Shown piece after piece: positions 51,267-60,286 of a stretch of DNA of 64,000 nt. Every line of letters begins with the position of its first letter. The stretch's first letter is position 1. The notes beneath the pieces are model-generated. The model was not told the origin of the DNA and searched no databases. It was given only the letters and a program-made list of their open reading frames with translations. The stretch is from Paucibacter sp. KCTC 42545. GTDB lineage: Bacteria; Pseudomonadota; Gammaproteobacteria; Burkholderiales; Burkholderiaceae_C. A program made the translations under genes and the position numbers. The stretch spans positions 4,402,001 through 4,466,000 of the forward strand of contig NZ_CP013692.1 in NCBI RefSeq assembly GCF_001477625.1, written 5' to 3'.

Positions 51267-51845
51267 ATGGGAATTGCGAGTCGAGACACATTGCGCGACT
51301 GGTTGCGCGCGCCGGGTTCTCTGAGCCGTCGGCTGGCCCAGTTAGGGCAGAAATTTGAAGTTCAGGTTTTGCGCCAGGGCACAACACCGCTGCGCGCGCC
51401 GGAGTTGCAAGCCCTGGGTTTGCCGCGCCACGGCTGCACCTTTGTGCGCGAGGTGATTCTGCGGGTCGATGGGCAGCCGCTGGTGTGGGCGCGCTCATCC
51501 CTGCACGCCACCGCGCTGGCTGGGCCGTGGCGGGCACTCAAAGGCCTGGGTTCCAAGCCACTGGCCAATTTGCTTTATGCCGACCCGCGCGTCAAACGCA
51601 GCGAACTCAGCCCCAAGCGCATTGCTCGCCATGGCCATACCCGCCGGCAAATGCAGCGTCAGTGGCTGGCGGCTACGGGCAGCTTGCCATCCGCACAAAT
51701 GCTCTGGTCACGTAATTCAGTATTTCGTCGGGGCGGGGCAGAATTGCGCGTGATGGAGCTGTTTGTGCCTGATTTAGCACGCCATTCACCTAAACATAGG
51801 GGGGGGAGCTTGCGCGTTAGGCCCGGCGCTGGCCCTAAACTGTGA
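51267..51845 (+). CDS. ubiC: Chorismate--pyruvate lyase
   Basis: Lyase of 192 residues that makes 4-hydroxybenzoate from chorismate, the first step of ubiquinone synthesis. Visible marks are 'LRDWLRAPGSLSRRLAQLGQKFEVQVLRQG', 'REVILRVDGQPLVWARSSLHATAL', 'LLYADPRVKRSELSPKRI' and 'LWSRNSVFRRGGAELRVMELFVPDL'. The final 15-20 residues are basic and beyond the usual end. UbiA, the next enzyme, is encoded at 53579-54505 on the other strand. Confidence 0.92.
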   Translation: MGIASRDTLRDWLRAPGSLSRRLAQLGQKFEVQVLRQGTTPLRAPELQALGLPRHGCTFVREVILRVDGQPLVWARSSLHATALAGPWRALKGLGSKPLANLLYADPRVKRSELSPKRIARHGHTRRQMQRQWLAATGSLPSAQMLWSRNSVFRRGGAELRVMELFVPDLARHSPKHRGGSLRVRPGAGPKL

Positions 51846-51881
51846 ACTCCCAGGGAGGTTCATCACACGTTGAGGAATCTC

Positions 51882-52421
51882 ATGAAAACTCGAGATATTG
51901 TCATTTTTAGTGGCCAGCAGTTTGCTGTGCCGCAATGTATCCAGCGCATCGACCACCAATCGACCCATGGTTGGCAGTTGCGCTACGGCGGCACCAAGCT
52001 GTTCTCTGACCATTCGCAAGATGGCAGTGGCGCAGCGGCGGCGCTGGCTCTCGCGACCAAAGAGTTGCTGAGCCGAATTGCCAAGCTGCCGGCGCCGTCA
52101 CGCCTGCAACGCCGCCCCAGCGGCAATAAGGGCAGTGGTTTGCCGGTCGGTATTTCCGGCCCAATCGTGCGGCAACGCGCCAGCAGCCGGGTTCGCGACT
52201 GCAGCTTTGCTGTGTCGCTGCCGCGCTTTGGCAGCACGCCGCATGGCCGCAGCGTGTACATCGGTACCGAAAACACCTACACGGTGGAGAAGTACCAGGC
52301 CGCGCTTGCCAAGGCCGTGGAGCTGCGCGAGAAGGCCGAAGAGGCTTACCAACGCGCGGCCACCAAGGCCAAACGTGGCGAGGCCAAGGCCCTGAAGGCG
52401 GCGCTGAAGGCCGCGGCTTGA
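51882..52421 (+). CDS. Hypothetical protein with basic central region
   Basis: Protein of 179 residues of unknown family. An N-terminal part, 'MKTRDIVIFSGQQFAVPQCIQRIDHQSTHGWQLRYGGTKLFSDHS', is followed by a basic central stretch, the block 'GISGPIVRQRASSRVRDCSFAVSLPRFGSTPHGRSVYIGTENTYTVEKYQAALAKAVELREKAEEAYQ' in outline, and a Lys/Ala-rich end. The middle resembles short DNA-binding-type domains in AP2-like proteins, but this is uncertain. GAGGA 5 bases before the ATG at 51882 sets the start. Confidence 0.65.
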   Translation: MKTRDIVIFSGQQFAVPQCIQRIDHQSTHGWQLRYGGTKLFSDHSQDGSGAAAALALATKELLSRIAKLPAPSRLQRRPSGNKGSGLPVGISGPIVRQRASSRVRDCSFAVSLPRFGSTPHGRSVYIGTENTYTVEKYQAALAKAVELREKAEEAYQRAATKAKRGEAKALKAALKAAA

Positions 52422-52541
52422 TCCGGTGCCTGCGCTAAGCCGGCGCCGCGCTGAGCCCTGCGGGTTCAGCGCCGCCTGCCTTCGCGTCTGCGTCTGCAGC
52501 CGCGTTGCCGGTCGCGTCCGTCTCAAGGCGGAGGCTTGGGC

Positions 52542-53558
52542 ATGAGCCGCTTTCGCTGGGGCCTGGTTGGCCCAGGGCGTATCGCCGGCACATTTGCGCA
52601 GGCCGTGGCCGGCTTGCCGGGCTCATGCCTGCACGCCGTGTGGGCGCGTGATCTGGCCAAAGCCCAGGCCTTTGCCGAGCAATGGTCGGTGCCAAACACG
52701 GAGGTTGTGCGGGCCAGCAACGAGCTCGACGCGTTCTTGGCCGACCCCGCAGTGGACGGCGTCTACATCGCCACCCCTCATGCCCAACACGGCGAATTCA
52801 TCGCGGCCAGCCTGGCCGCCGGCAAGCCGGTGCTGTGCGAGAAGCCGCTGGTGCCCAATCTGGCGCAGGGCCAGACCCTGGTGGCCTTGGCGCAGCAGCG
52901 TCAGTGCTTTTTGATGGAGGCGGTGTGGACGCGCTTTCTGCCGGTTTACGCCCAGGTCGGCGAGTGGCTGCGGGCACAGCGCATCGGGCCTGTTCGCGCC
53001 ATGCAGTCGAGCTTTTGCTTTTCAATTCCGTTTGACGAAAGCAATCGCTGCTTTGCCCCGGCACTGGCCGGCGGCGCCTTGCTGGACATCGGCATTTACA
53101 ACCTCACCATGACCCGCTGGGTCATGCAGCAAGCCTTGGGCGAGTGCCCCGCGCCCCTGAGCATCCAGGCCCAGGGCGTGCTGGCCCCCAGCGGGGTTGA
53201 CCAGCGCCTGGCGGCCACGCTGCAGTTTCCGGGCGGTGTGAGCTCGCAATTCGTTTGCGCCTTTGATAGCCAGGCGGAAAACGCCCTGCACATCTACGGC
53301 GAGCGCGGGCGGATCAGCGTCAGCGCGCCCTTCTGGGGCGCTAGCGAAGCGACCTTGGTGCTGGGTGATGCCGCGCCCTTGCGCGTGCAATTGCCGCCCG
53401 CCATCAATGGCTTTGAAGGCGAGATCGAAGAGGCCCAGCGCTGCATTCGCGCCGGCCTGATCGAAAGCCCGCACATCAGCCATGCCGACAGCTTGGCCAC
53501 GCTGGCTTGGATGGACGAGATCCGCCGCCAACTGGGCGTGCGTTACCCCTTCGAATGA
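52542..53558 (+). CDS. Gfo/Idh/MocA-family oxidoreductase
   Basis: NAD(P)-dependent dehydrogenase of 338 residues. N-terminal Rossmann 'RWGLVGPGRIAGTFAQAVAG' leads to 'VYIATPHAQHGEFIAASLAAGKPVLCEKPLVPN' with the catalytic-region Lys (CEKP), then the 'AGGALLDIGIYNL' substrate-domain motif. Relatives act on sugars, trans-dihydrodiols or glucose derivatives. GGAGG lies 7 bases before the ATG at 52542; the in-frame ATG at 52536 lacks that spacing. No neighbour fixes the substrate. Confidence 0.9.
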   Translation: MSRFRWGLVGPGRIAGTFAQAVAGLPGSCLHAVWARDLAKAQAFAEQWSVPNTEVVRASNELDAFLADPAVDGVYIATPHAQHGEFIAASLAAGKPVLCEKPLVPNLAQGQTLVALAQQRQCFLMEAVWTRFLPVYAQVGEWLRAQRIGPVRAMQSSFCFSIPFDESNRCFAPALAGGALLDIGIYNLTMTRWVMQQALGECPAPLSIQAQGVLAPSGVDQRLAATLQFPGGVSSQFVCAFDSQAENALHIYGERGRISVSAPFWGASEATLVLGDAAPLRVQLPPAINGFEGEIEEAQRCIRAGLIESPHISHADSLATLAWMDEIRRQLGVRYPFE

Positions 53559-53578
53559 GTGAACCGGCGTGCGGGCGC

Positions 53579-54505
53579 TTAGCCGCGCAGCGCCAAGTCC
53601 AGCACCGTGCCGGCAAACACCGCCAGGCCCAGCCAGTGGTTTTCGCGGAAGGCCTTGAAGCAGCCCTCGCGGCTGCGATCCTTGATCAGGGTGTAGTGCC
53701 AGACCACTTGGGCCGCCGCCACCGCGATGCCCAGCAGGAAGTAGCGGCCTAGGCCGAGGCGCAGGCCCAAGGCCGTCCAGGCGCCGAGGTAGATGGCGTA
53801 GAAGGCCATCACACCGATCACGTCAAAGCGGCCCAGCGTCAAGGCCGAGGTCTTGATGCCGATGCGGATATCGTCATCCCGGTCCACCATCGCGTATTCG
53901 GTGTCGTAGGCCAGCACCCAGAACAAATTGGCCAGCAGCAGGCCCCAGGCCGAGAGCGGCACGGCGGCTTGAACCGCGGCCCAGCTCCACTCACTGCCGC
54001 CCAAGGCAGCCGAGAAGGCCATCGGAATGCCGAAGCTGAAGGCCACACCTAAAACCGCCTGCGGCATATTGACCACCCGCTTGGCATAGGGGTAGAGCAG
54101 GGTTACCGCCAGCGCGGCGAAGCTGAGCAAGATCGTCGGCGCATTGGTGCTGAGCACCAGGCCGAAGGACAGCAGCGCCAAACCGGCGCCTAGCAGCAAG
54201 GCTTCCTTGACGCCCAGCGCGCCGCTGGTGACGGGACGGTTGGCGGTGCGTTTGACATGCTTGTCGAACTCGCGATCCGCCACATCGTTGACGCAGCAGC
54301 CGGCCGAGCGCATCAGCACCGTGCCCAGGGTGAACACCAGCAGCAAATGCCAGCCCGGCCAGCCGTCCGCCGCGATCCACAAAGCGGCCAGGGTGGGCCA
54401 CAAGAGCAGCAACCAACCGGCAGGGCGATCCCAGCGGATCAGCTGCAGGTAGAGGCTCAGGCGGGTGGGCGGGGTAGAAGGCGAGGGAGAAGAAGCAGTG
54501 CTCAT
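53579..54505 (-). CDS. ubiA: 4-Hydroxybenzoate octaprenyltransferase
   Basis: Integral membrane prenyltransferase of 308 residues of the ubiquinone pathway. The two Asp-rich substrate motifs are '[14 protein letters not shown]' and '[22 protein letters not shown]'. About eight hydrophobic helices follow '[22 protein letters not shown]'. It attaches a polyprenyl chain to the ring that UbiC makes. The start at MSTASS (54505) is chosen over 54544 because the longer end is Ser/Pro filler. Convergent with the Gfo gene. Confidence 0.95.
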   Translation of the reverse strand: MSTASSPSPSTPPTRLSLYLQLIRWDRPAGWLLLLWPTLAALWIAADGWPGWHLLLVFTLGTVLMRSAGCCVNDVADREFDKHVKRTANRPVTSGALGVKEALLLGAGLALLSFGLVLSTNAPTILLSFAALAVTLLYPYAKRVVNMPQAVLGVAFSFGIPMAFSAALGGSEWSWAAVQAAVPLSAWGLLLANLFWVLAYDTEYAMVDRDDDIRIGIKTSALTLGRFDVIGVMAFYAIYLGAWTALGLRLGLGRYFLLGIAVAAAQVVWHYTLIKDRSREGCFKAFRENHWLGLAVFAGTVLDLALRG

Positions 54506-54686
54506 GGGCGTGATTGTCGCGCCCGGATTTCGTGCTTCAGCCACTCCCGCACCCGGTGTTGGAAATTGCCCTCGTCACCCTGATGCCTAAGCGGGCACGG
54601 AAGTGAAAAAGGCTGCGGGCATACCCCTGCGCCGGGGCGGCTGGCCGCTCCTATCATGGGGCACATCCATCTCGGGAGCGGCCCTC

Positions 54687-55082
54687 ATGTTTACCGAACG
54701 CGTCAACAGTCTTCTGGCCGAAATTCGTCAGCATGACGATGCTCGCTATCAGCTCGTCAAGGCTTTGCGCGAGATGGTGCTGGGTCTGGGCAAGGGCTTG
54801 AGCGAGGAGTTCAAGTTCGGCGGCATTCACTTCAGCGCCGGCCAACCGGCCCAGGTGTTCTGCGGCCTGACCTCATGCGCCAAGCATGTGGAGCTGGACT
54901 TCGACCACGGCGCGGCGCTGGCCGATCCCTTTGGGCACCTTGAGGGCACAGGCCCGCAGCGCCGCCATATCAAGCTGGCCAGCCTGGATGAGGTGGCCGA
55001 CAAACATGTGCTGGACTACCTCAAGCTGGCGCTGCAAGAGGCCAGCACCAAGCATCACAAGCCCTTCAAAAAACACCACTGA
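54687..55082 (+). CDS. DUF1801/YdhG-like protein
   Basis: Protein of 131 residues. 'LVKALREMVLGLGKGLSEEFKFGGIHFSAGQPAQVFCGLTSCAKHVELDFDHGAAL' is a typical DUF1801 body, with a His/Lys-rich end 'STKHHKPFKKHH'. The family is related to frataxin-like folds (YdhG); role unknown. The ATG at 54687 is preferred since GGGAG precedes it and a longer frame adds unrelated residues. Confidence 0.85.
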   Translation: MFTERVNSLLAEIRQHDDARYQLVKALREMVLGLGKGLSEEFKFGGIHFSAGQPAQVFCGLTSCAKHVELDFDHGAALADPFGHLEGTGPQRRHIKLASLDEVADKHVLDYLKLALQEASTKHHKPFKKHH

Positions 55083-55087
55083 ATGAA

Positions 55088-56233
55088 TCAGCTGGGTCGG
55101 CGCGCCAACTCCACCCGGTTGCGCCCGCCTTGCTTGGCGCGGTAGAGCGCTTGGTCGGCGTCGCTGATCAGCTCGCTGGCCAGCACGGCCGCGTCGATAC
55201 CCGCGTTATCGTTGTTCAGCATGGCCAGGCCGATGCTGGCCGTGACCGACAAGACCTGCGACTGCCCGCTGGTGCCACCGGCAGCCACAAAACGCTGCTG
55301 GGCCAGGCTGGCGCGGATGCGCTCGGCGATCTCGCGCGCAAAGGGCTCGGCGGTTTGCGGCAGCAGCAGCACGAACTCCTCGCCGCCGTAGCGGGCGATG
55401 GTGTCACCAGCGCGCAGCTGGCCTTGCACCAAATGACCCACGCCGCGCAGCACCTCGTCGCCGACCGGGTGACCATGGCTGTCATTGATGCTCTTGAAGT
55501 GATCCAGGTCGAAGAACAAGCAGGCCAAGGGATGACGGTAGCGCCGCGCCTGGGCGATCTCGATCAAGCAGCGGTGTTCGAAATAGCGCCGGTTGTGCAC
55601 GCCGGTCAGCACATCGGTCAGGCCGGTCAGCTTGAGCCGCTCCTGGTTGATGGCGCTTTCCAGGCACACCGCCACGATCAGGCTCAGGCGCTCCAGCAAT
55701 TGGGTGCCGGTGGCGGGGTCGTAACGCTGCGGATCCACGCTGCCGAAATGCAGGCCGCCGATCAACTGGCCATGGCGGGCCAGCGGCAGCAGCGCCACCG
55801 AGCCCAAGCCCGCTGAGGCCGCCTCACCACCCAGCAAAGCGGCGTGTGTGGCGGGGTCGAAACGGCCCAGCAGCGGCTTGCTGTGCGGGCCGTAAAGCGC
55901 TTGCAGTTGAAGGGCCGAGGGCAGCAGTTGCAGACCCGGCAGGGTTTCGTTGAGGTGTTCGCGGCTGCCGGCGTTGGCCTGCAGCAGGCGGCTGATCTCG
56001 CGTTCGCTATCGACCAGAACCAGGCTGACCCGGTCGATGGCAAAGGCCTGGGCATACGCTTGGAGCAGCAAGCTCAGCAGGGCTTGCAAAGATTCGGCGG
56101 CGATCAGCTGATGCTCCAGCCGCTCGAAGCGCCGCATCTTGTCTTCGTTGCGGCGGGCTTCCTGCAACAGGGCTTGCAGTTGTTCCCTGAGGGCTTGGTT
56201 CTCGGCCTGGAGCTCGCTTTGCATGCGAGGCAT
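55088..56233 (-). CDS. Diguanylate cyclase, GAF/DUF484-like plus GGDEF
   Basis: Protein of 381 residues. It has an N-terminal coiled-coil (about 1-45), a GAF/DUF484-type sensor domain (about 50-200), and a C-terminal GGDEF domain (about 215-375). The active-site motif is 'ARYGGEEFVLLL', and the inhibitory RxxD site 'RAGD' is 5 residues upstream, so it should make cyclic di-GMP and feel feedback. No membrane helix is seen. The start at MPRMQS (56233) is one choice; 56224 and 56278 are possible. Confidence 0.92.
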   Translation of the reverse strand: MPRMQSELQAENQALREQLQALLQEARRNEDKMRRFERLEHQLIAAESLQALLSLLLQAYAQAFAIDRVSLVLVDSEREISRLLQANAGSREHLNETLPGLQLLPSALQLQALYGPHSKPLLGRFDPATHAALLGGEAASAGLGSVALLPLARHGQLIGGLHFGSVDPQRYDPATGTQLLERLSLIVAVCLESAINQERLKLTGLTDVLTGVHNRRYFEHRCLIEIAQARRYRHPLACLFFDLDHFKSINDSHGHPVGDEVLRGVGHLVQGQLRAGDTIARYGGEEFVLLLPQTAEPFAREIAERIRASLAQQRFVAAGGTSGQSQVLSVTASIGLAMLNNDNAGIDAAVLASELISDADQALYRAKQGGRNRVELARRPS

Positions 56234-56253
56234 TATGCACAGGGCGGCGGCTT

Positions 56254-57297
56254 TTAGTGGCCGCGCATCTTGTCCCACAAGGCTTGGGCCTCACCCACCA
56301 CGCCGCGGCGGAAGGCCAGCACGCAGATGATGAAGATCAGGCCTGTGACCAAGCTCACAGACTCACCCAGGCCGTTGAACCAGGCCACGCCGGTCATGTC
56401 GGCCAGGGCCTTGCCGAGATCTCCGATCTTGTTCTCCAGCGCGATGATGATCAGCGCGCCCACCATCGGGCCCACCAGGGTGCCCATGCCGCCCACCAAG
56501 GTCATCAAGATGACCAGGCCGGAGGTGGTCCAGAGCGCATCGGTCAGGGTGGCAAAGCCCAGCACCAGGGTCTTGGTGGCACCGGCCAAGCCGGCCAGGC
56601 TGGCCGAGAGCACAAAGGCCAGCAACTTGAACTTGTCGACGTCATAGCCCAGCGAGGTGGCGCGGGCCTCGTTCTCGCGGATCGAGGTCAGCACCTGGCC
56701 GAAGGGCGAATGCACGGTGCGATAGATCAACCAGAAGGCGGCGATGAAGATCGCCAGCACGACGTAGTACAGCGTGAGATCGTGTTCCAGATTCAGGCCG
56801 AAGAAGCTGCCGCGCGGCACCGACTGCAGGCCGTCCTCGCCCCCGGTGAAGGGCGCTTGCAGGAAGACGAAATAGAGCATCTGGCTCAGCGCCAGCGTGA
56901 TCATCGAGAAATAGATGCCGGTGCGGCGGATGGCCAGCAAGCCGAACAGCAGGCCCACGCCGCCGGCGGCTAGAGCGCCGAACAACAAGCCCGCAGGCGC
57001 GGGCAGGCCCCACACCTTGAGCGCATGGCCGGTGGCGTAGGCCGCGGTGCCCAGAAAGGCGGCGTGGCCAAAACTCAGCAAGCCGGTGAAGCCGATCAGC
57101 AAATTGAAGGCGCAGGCAAACAGGGCGAAGCACAGCACCTTCATCACGAAGATGGGGTAGACGCCCATGGCCGGCAGCAGGGCGATGGCTAGGAACAGGG
57201 CGCCGTAGCCCAGCAAAGGGTTGTGCTCTTTGCGGGCGCTGCTGGGCGGCTGCTTGGCGGCTGTTGCTGCGGTGGTGGTGCTAGCGGATGTGCTCAT
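56254..57297 (-). CDS. livM: Branched-chain amino acid-type ABC permease LivM
   Basis: Inner-membrane permease of 347 residues with about nine or ten helices and the LivM features 'FGLLAIRRTGIYFSMITLALSQMLYFVF' and 'ALIIIALENKIG'. An Ala/Thr-rich extension precedes the first helix. Its ATG overlaps the livH stop by 4 bp (ATGA). It ends the liv operon, order livG, livF, livK, livH, livM. Substrates of this importer class range from Leu/Ile/Val to amides, urea and aromatics. Confidence 0.93.
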   Translation of the reverse strand: MSTSASTTTAATAAKQPPSSARKEHNPLLGYGALFLAIALLPAMGVYPIFVMKVLCFALFACAFNLLIGFTGLLSFGHAAFLGTAAYATGHALKVWGLPAPAGLLFGALAAGGVGLLFGLLAIRRTGIYFSMITLALSQMLYFVFLQAPFTGGEDGLQSVPRGSFFGLNLEHDLTLYYVVLAIFIAAFWLIYRTVHSPFGQVLTSIRENEARATSLGYDVDKFKLLAFVLSASLAGLAGATKTLVLGFATLTDALWTTSGLVILMTLVGGMGTLVGPMVGALIIIALENKIGDLGKALADMTGVAWFNGLGESVSLVTGLIFIICVLAFRRGVVGEAQALWDKMRGH

Positions 57298-58181
57298 TTC
57301 TCTTTTCCAAACAAACCGGCGGGACGCACCAGCAGCACGATGGCCATCACGACGAACACCACGGTGCTCGACGCTTCGGGATAGAACACCTTGGTCAAAC
57401 CTTCCACCACCCCCAGGCCCAGGCCGGTGATGACGGAGCCGAGGATGGAACCCATGCCGCCGATCACCACCACCGCGAACACCACGATAATGAGGTTGGA
57501 ACCCATCAGCGCCGAGACCTGCAGAATCGGCGCGGCCAGCACGCCGGCAAAAGCCGCCAGGGCCACGCCGCCGGCGTAGGTGAGGGTGATCATGCGCGGC
57601 ACATTGATGCCGAAGGCCTGCACCAGCTTCGGGTTCTCGGTACCGGCGCGCAAGGTGGCGCCCAGCGAGGTCTTCTCAATCAAAGCCCACACGCCCAGAC
57701 AGACGGTGATGGAAGCCACCACCACCCAAGCCCGGTAGTTGGGCAGAATCATGAAGCCCAGATTGGTGGCGCCCTGCAAAGCCTCGGGTACCGAATATTG
57801 CTGGCCGGACACACCGTAGAAGGAGCGGAACACGCCCTCCATCACCAGGGTGATGCCGAAGGTCAGCAGCAGGCCGTAGATGTGGTCCAGCTTGTAGAGC
57901 CACTGCAGCAGCAAGCGCTCGATCAGGATGCCCAGCACCCCCACCACCAGCGGCGCCAGCAGCAGCATGGCCCAGTAGTTGATGCCCAGATACTCCAGCC
58001 CCATCCAGGCCAGAAAAGCGCCCATCATGTAGAGCGCGCCGTGGGCGAAGTTGATGATGTTGAGCATGCCGAAGATCACGGCCAAGCCCAGCGACAACAT
58101 GGCGTAGAAAGAGCCGTTGACCAGGCCCAGCAAAAGCTGGCCGAGCAAGGCGGGCAGGGGGATTCCGAAGAAGTCAGTCAT
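57294..58181 (-). CDS. livH: Branched-chain amino acid-type ABC permease LivH
   Basis: Inner-membrane permease of 295 residues with about eight helices. 'LGLVNGSFYAMLSLGLAVIFGMLNIINFAHGALYMMGAF' is the LivH N-terminal signature, and 'VVVIGGMGSILGSVITGLGLGVVEGLTKVFYPEASS' the C-terminal one. It pairs with LivM. It lies 148 bp beyond livK, with two strong hairpins in between. Confidence 0.94.
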   Translation of the reverse strand: MTDFFGIPLPALLGQLLLGLVNGSFYAMLSLGLAVIFGMLNIINFAHGALYMMGAFLAWMGLEYLGINYWAMLLLAPLVVGVLGILIERLLLQWLYKLDHIYGLLLTFGITLVMEGVFRSFYGVSGQQYSVPEALQGATNLGFMILPNYRAWVVVASITVCLGVWALIEKTSLGATLRAGTENPKLVQAFGINVPRMITLTYAGGVALAAFAGVLAAPILQVSALMGSNLIIVVFAVVVIGGMGSILGSVITGLGLGVVEGLTKVFYPEASSTVVFVVMAIVLLVRPAGLFGKEK

Positions 58182-58260
58182 GGGCGAGGCTGGGTTGGCG
58201 TGATGGCTTCAGTGCGCTTGATGCGGTGCAGGCGGCTCGTGCGGCTCATGCAACTCGTGA

Positions 58261-58321
58261 GCTGCCCCCGGCGCGGTGCCGGCGGGCAGCGCGCAGTGGG
58301 CGCGCACCCACCGCACTGCGC
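58261..58321 (-). other. Two hairpins between livK and livH
   Basis: GCTGCCCCCGGC-GCGGT-GCCGGCGGGCAGC (58261-58290) and GCGCAGTG ... CACTGCGC (58291-58321) sit just after the livK stop. They could limit read-through into livH or shield the livK mRNA 3' end, raising binding-protein output. The role is inferred from position. Confidence 0.5.
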
Positions 58322-58329
58322 TCAGGGCT

Positions 58330-59535
58330 TTAGCGTTTCACCAGCGGGCACTTGCTGTCCGCCAGTTTGGTGAAGGCTTCTTCGCCGGGGATGCGGGTCA
58401 CGACCTTGAAGTAGTCCCAAGGCTCGACGGACTCCTTCTGCGACTTCACCTGCAGCAAGAACATATCGTGGATGCCGCGGCCGTCTTCCTTGCGGATCGT
58501 GCCCTTGGTGTAGAAGTCGTTGATCGGTGTGTCCTTCATCTTGGCCAGCACCTTGTCGGCGTCGTCGGTCTTGAGCGTGTCCACCGCCTTCAGGTAATGC
58601 ATGGCGGCGGAGTAGTCGGCCGCTTGCAGCGAGGAGGGCATGCGCTTCATCTTCTCGAAGAAGCGGCGGCTCCAGGCGCGCGCCTCGGGGCTTTGGTTCC
58701 AGTACCAGCTGTCGGTCAGGTACATGCCCTCGGTGGTCTTCAAGCCGAGCGAGTGGATGTCGTTGATGAACATCAGCAGGCCGGCCAGCTTCATGCTCTT
58801 GGTGACGCCGAACTCATTGGCCGCCTTGATGGCGTTGATGGTGTCGCCGCCGGCATTGGCCAGGCCCAGGATTTGCGCGCCGCTGCCTTGCGCTTGCAGC
58901 AAGAAGGAGCTGAAGTCGCTGGCGTTGAGCGGATGCTTGACGGTGCCCACCACCTTGCCACCCGAGGCGGCCACTACCTTGGCGGTGTCGGCCTGCAGGG
59001 CTTGGCCGAAGGCGTAGTCGGCCTGCAGGAAGTACCAGCTTTTGCCACCGCCCTTGGTGACGGCCGCGCCCGTGCCATTGGCCAGGGCCACGGTGTCATA
59101 GGCATAGTGGATGGTGTAGGGCGTGCACTTGTCATTGGTCAGCGCCGAGCTGCCGGCGCCGATCGAAATGAAGGGGCGCTTTTTCTCCGCGGCCACCGTG
59201 GCCATGGCCAGGTTGGCGCCGGAGTTGGTGCCGCCGATCAGCAGGTCCAGGCCCTGGGTGTCGATCCACTCGCGGGCCTTGGAGGCGGCCACATCGGCCT
59301 TGTTCTGGTGGTCGGCAAAGATCAGTTCGATCTTCTTGCCGGCGGCCACGCCCTTCATATCGGCAATGGCCAGCTTGAGGGCTTCGACGCCACCGGCGCC
59401 GTCGATGTCGGCGTAGACGCTGGACATATCGGTGATGAAGCCGATCTTGACCACATCGCCGGAGACCTGGGCCTGTGCCAAGCCACCGCAGGCGGCCAGG
59501 CTGGCGATTGCAACTTGCTTGAGAACTTGGTTCAT
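58330..59535 (-). CDS. livK: ABC transporter substrate-binding protein, LivK type
   Basis: Periplasmic binding protein of 401 residues, type I fold, with signal peptide ('KQVAIASLAACGGLAQAQ'). 'VVKIGFITDMSSVYADIDGAGGVEALKLAIADM' starts the ligand domain. Sequences such as 'DHQNKADVAASKAREWID' and 'TNSGANLAMATVAAEKKRPFISIGAGSSAL' suggest ligands other than plain Leu/Ile/Val. AAGGAG 9 bases upstream sets the ATG at 59535. It follows livF by 40 bp. Confidence 0.93.
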   Translation of the reverse strand: MNQVLKQVAIASLAACGGLAQAQVSGDVVKIGFITDMSSVYADIDGAGGVEALKLAIADMKGVAAGKKIELIFADHQNKADVAASKAREWIDTQGLDLLIGGTNSGANLAMATVAAEKKRPFISIGAGSSALTNDKCTPYTIHYAYDTVALANGTGAAVTKGGGKSWYFLQADYAFGQALQADTAKVVAASGGKVVGTVKHPLNASDFSSFLLQAQGSGAQILGLANAGGDTINAIKAANEFGVTKSMKLAGLLMFINDIHSLGLKTTEGMYLTDSWYWNQSPEARAWSRRFFEKMKRMPSSLQAADYSAAMHYLKAVDTLKTDDADKVLAKMKDTPINDFYTKGTIRKEDGRGIHDMFLLQVKSQKESVEPWDYFKVVTRIPGEEAFTKLADSKCPLVKR

Positions 59536-59575
59536 TGGGGTCATCTCCTTGGGTTTACTTATTGCCAACTCGTCA

Positions 59576-60286
59576 TCAAACACTCAGCAGCACATCGAGC
59601 ACGGCCTGCTTGGCCGCCAGCTCAGAAGCCGGGAAGGACTCCACCACCTCGCCATGCTCCACCACCATGAAGTGGTCGGCCAGCGGTGCGGCGAAGCGGA
59701 AGTTCTGCTCCACCATCACGATGGTGAAGCCCTGGGATTTCAGCGTTGTGATCATGCGCGCCAGGGCTTGCACGATGACGGGCGCCAGGCCTTCGGAAAT
59801 CTCATCCAGCAAGAGGATGTCCGCGCCGGTGCGCAGGATGCGCGCCACGGCCAGCATCTGCTGCTCGCCGCCCGACAAGCGGGTGCCCGGGCTGTTCTTG
59901 CGCTCGGCCAGATTGGGGAACATGGCGTAGATGTCCGCCTCGCTCATCGGCTTGGCGCGCTGGTTCTTCAGCAGCGGCGGCAGGCGCAGGTTTTCCTCGG
60001 TGGTCAGCGAGGCGAAGATGCCGCGCTCCTCCGGGCAGTAGCCCAGGCCCAGGTGGGTGATGTGGTGGGTGGGCATGTCGATGGTTTCCACCCCATGCAC
60101 GCGGATGCTGCCCTTGCGCCGCCCGGTCAGGCCCATGATGGCGCGCAAGGTGGTCGTGCGGCCAGCGCCGTTGCGGCCCAGCAAGGTCAAGACCTGACCC
60201 TTTTTGACGCGCAGATTGATGCCGTGCAGGATGTGGCTCTCGCCGTACCAGGCGTGCAGGTCCTTGATTTCCAACGCGACTGACAT
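59576..60286 (-). CDS. livF: ABC transporter ATPase LivF with Arg in Walker A
   Basis: ATPase of 236 residues. Walker A reads 'GRNGAGRTTT', with Arg at the position of the normally invariant Lys (codon CGC). Signature 'LSGGEQQM' and Walker B 'ILLLDEISEGLAP' are normal. The change needs two base substitutions, so a sequencing slip is unlikely. Similar LivF-type proteins with GAGRTT may exist in this lineage, but I could not check. Start overlaps the livG stop by one base (TGATG). Confidence 0.92.
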   Translation of the reverse strand: MSVALEIKDLHAWYGESHILHGINLRVKKGQVLTLLGRNGAGRTTTLRAIMGLTGRRKGSIRVHGVETIDMPTHHITHLGLGYCPEERGIFASLTTEENLRLPPLLKNQRAKPMSEADIYAMFPNLAERKNSPGTRLSGGEQQMLAVARILRTGADILLLDEISEGLAPVIVQALARMITTLKSQGFTIVMVEQNFRFAAPLADHFMVVEHGEVVESFPASELAAKQAVLDVLLSV

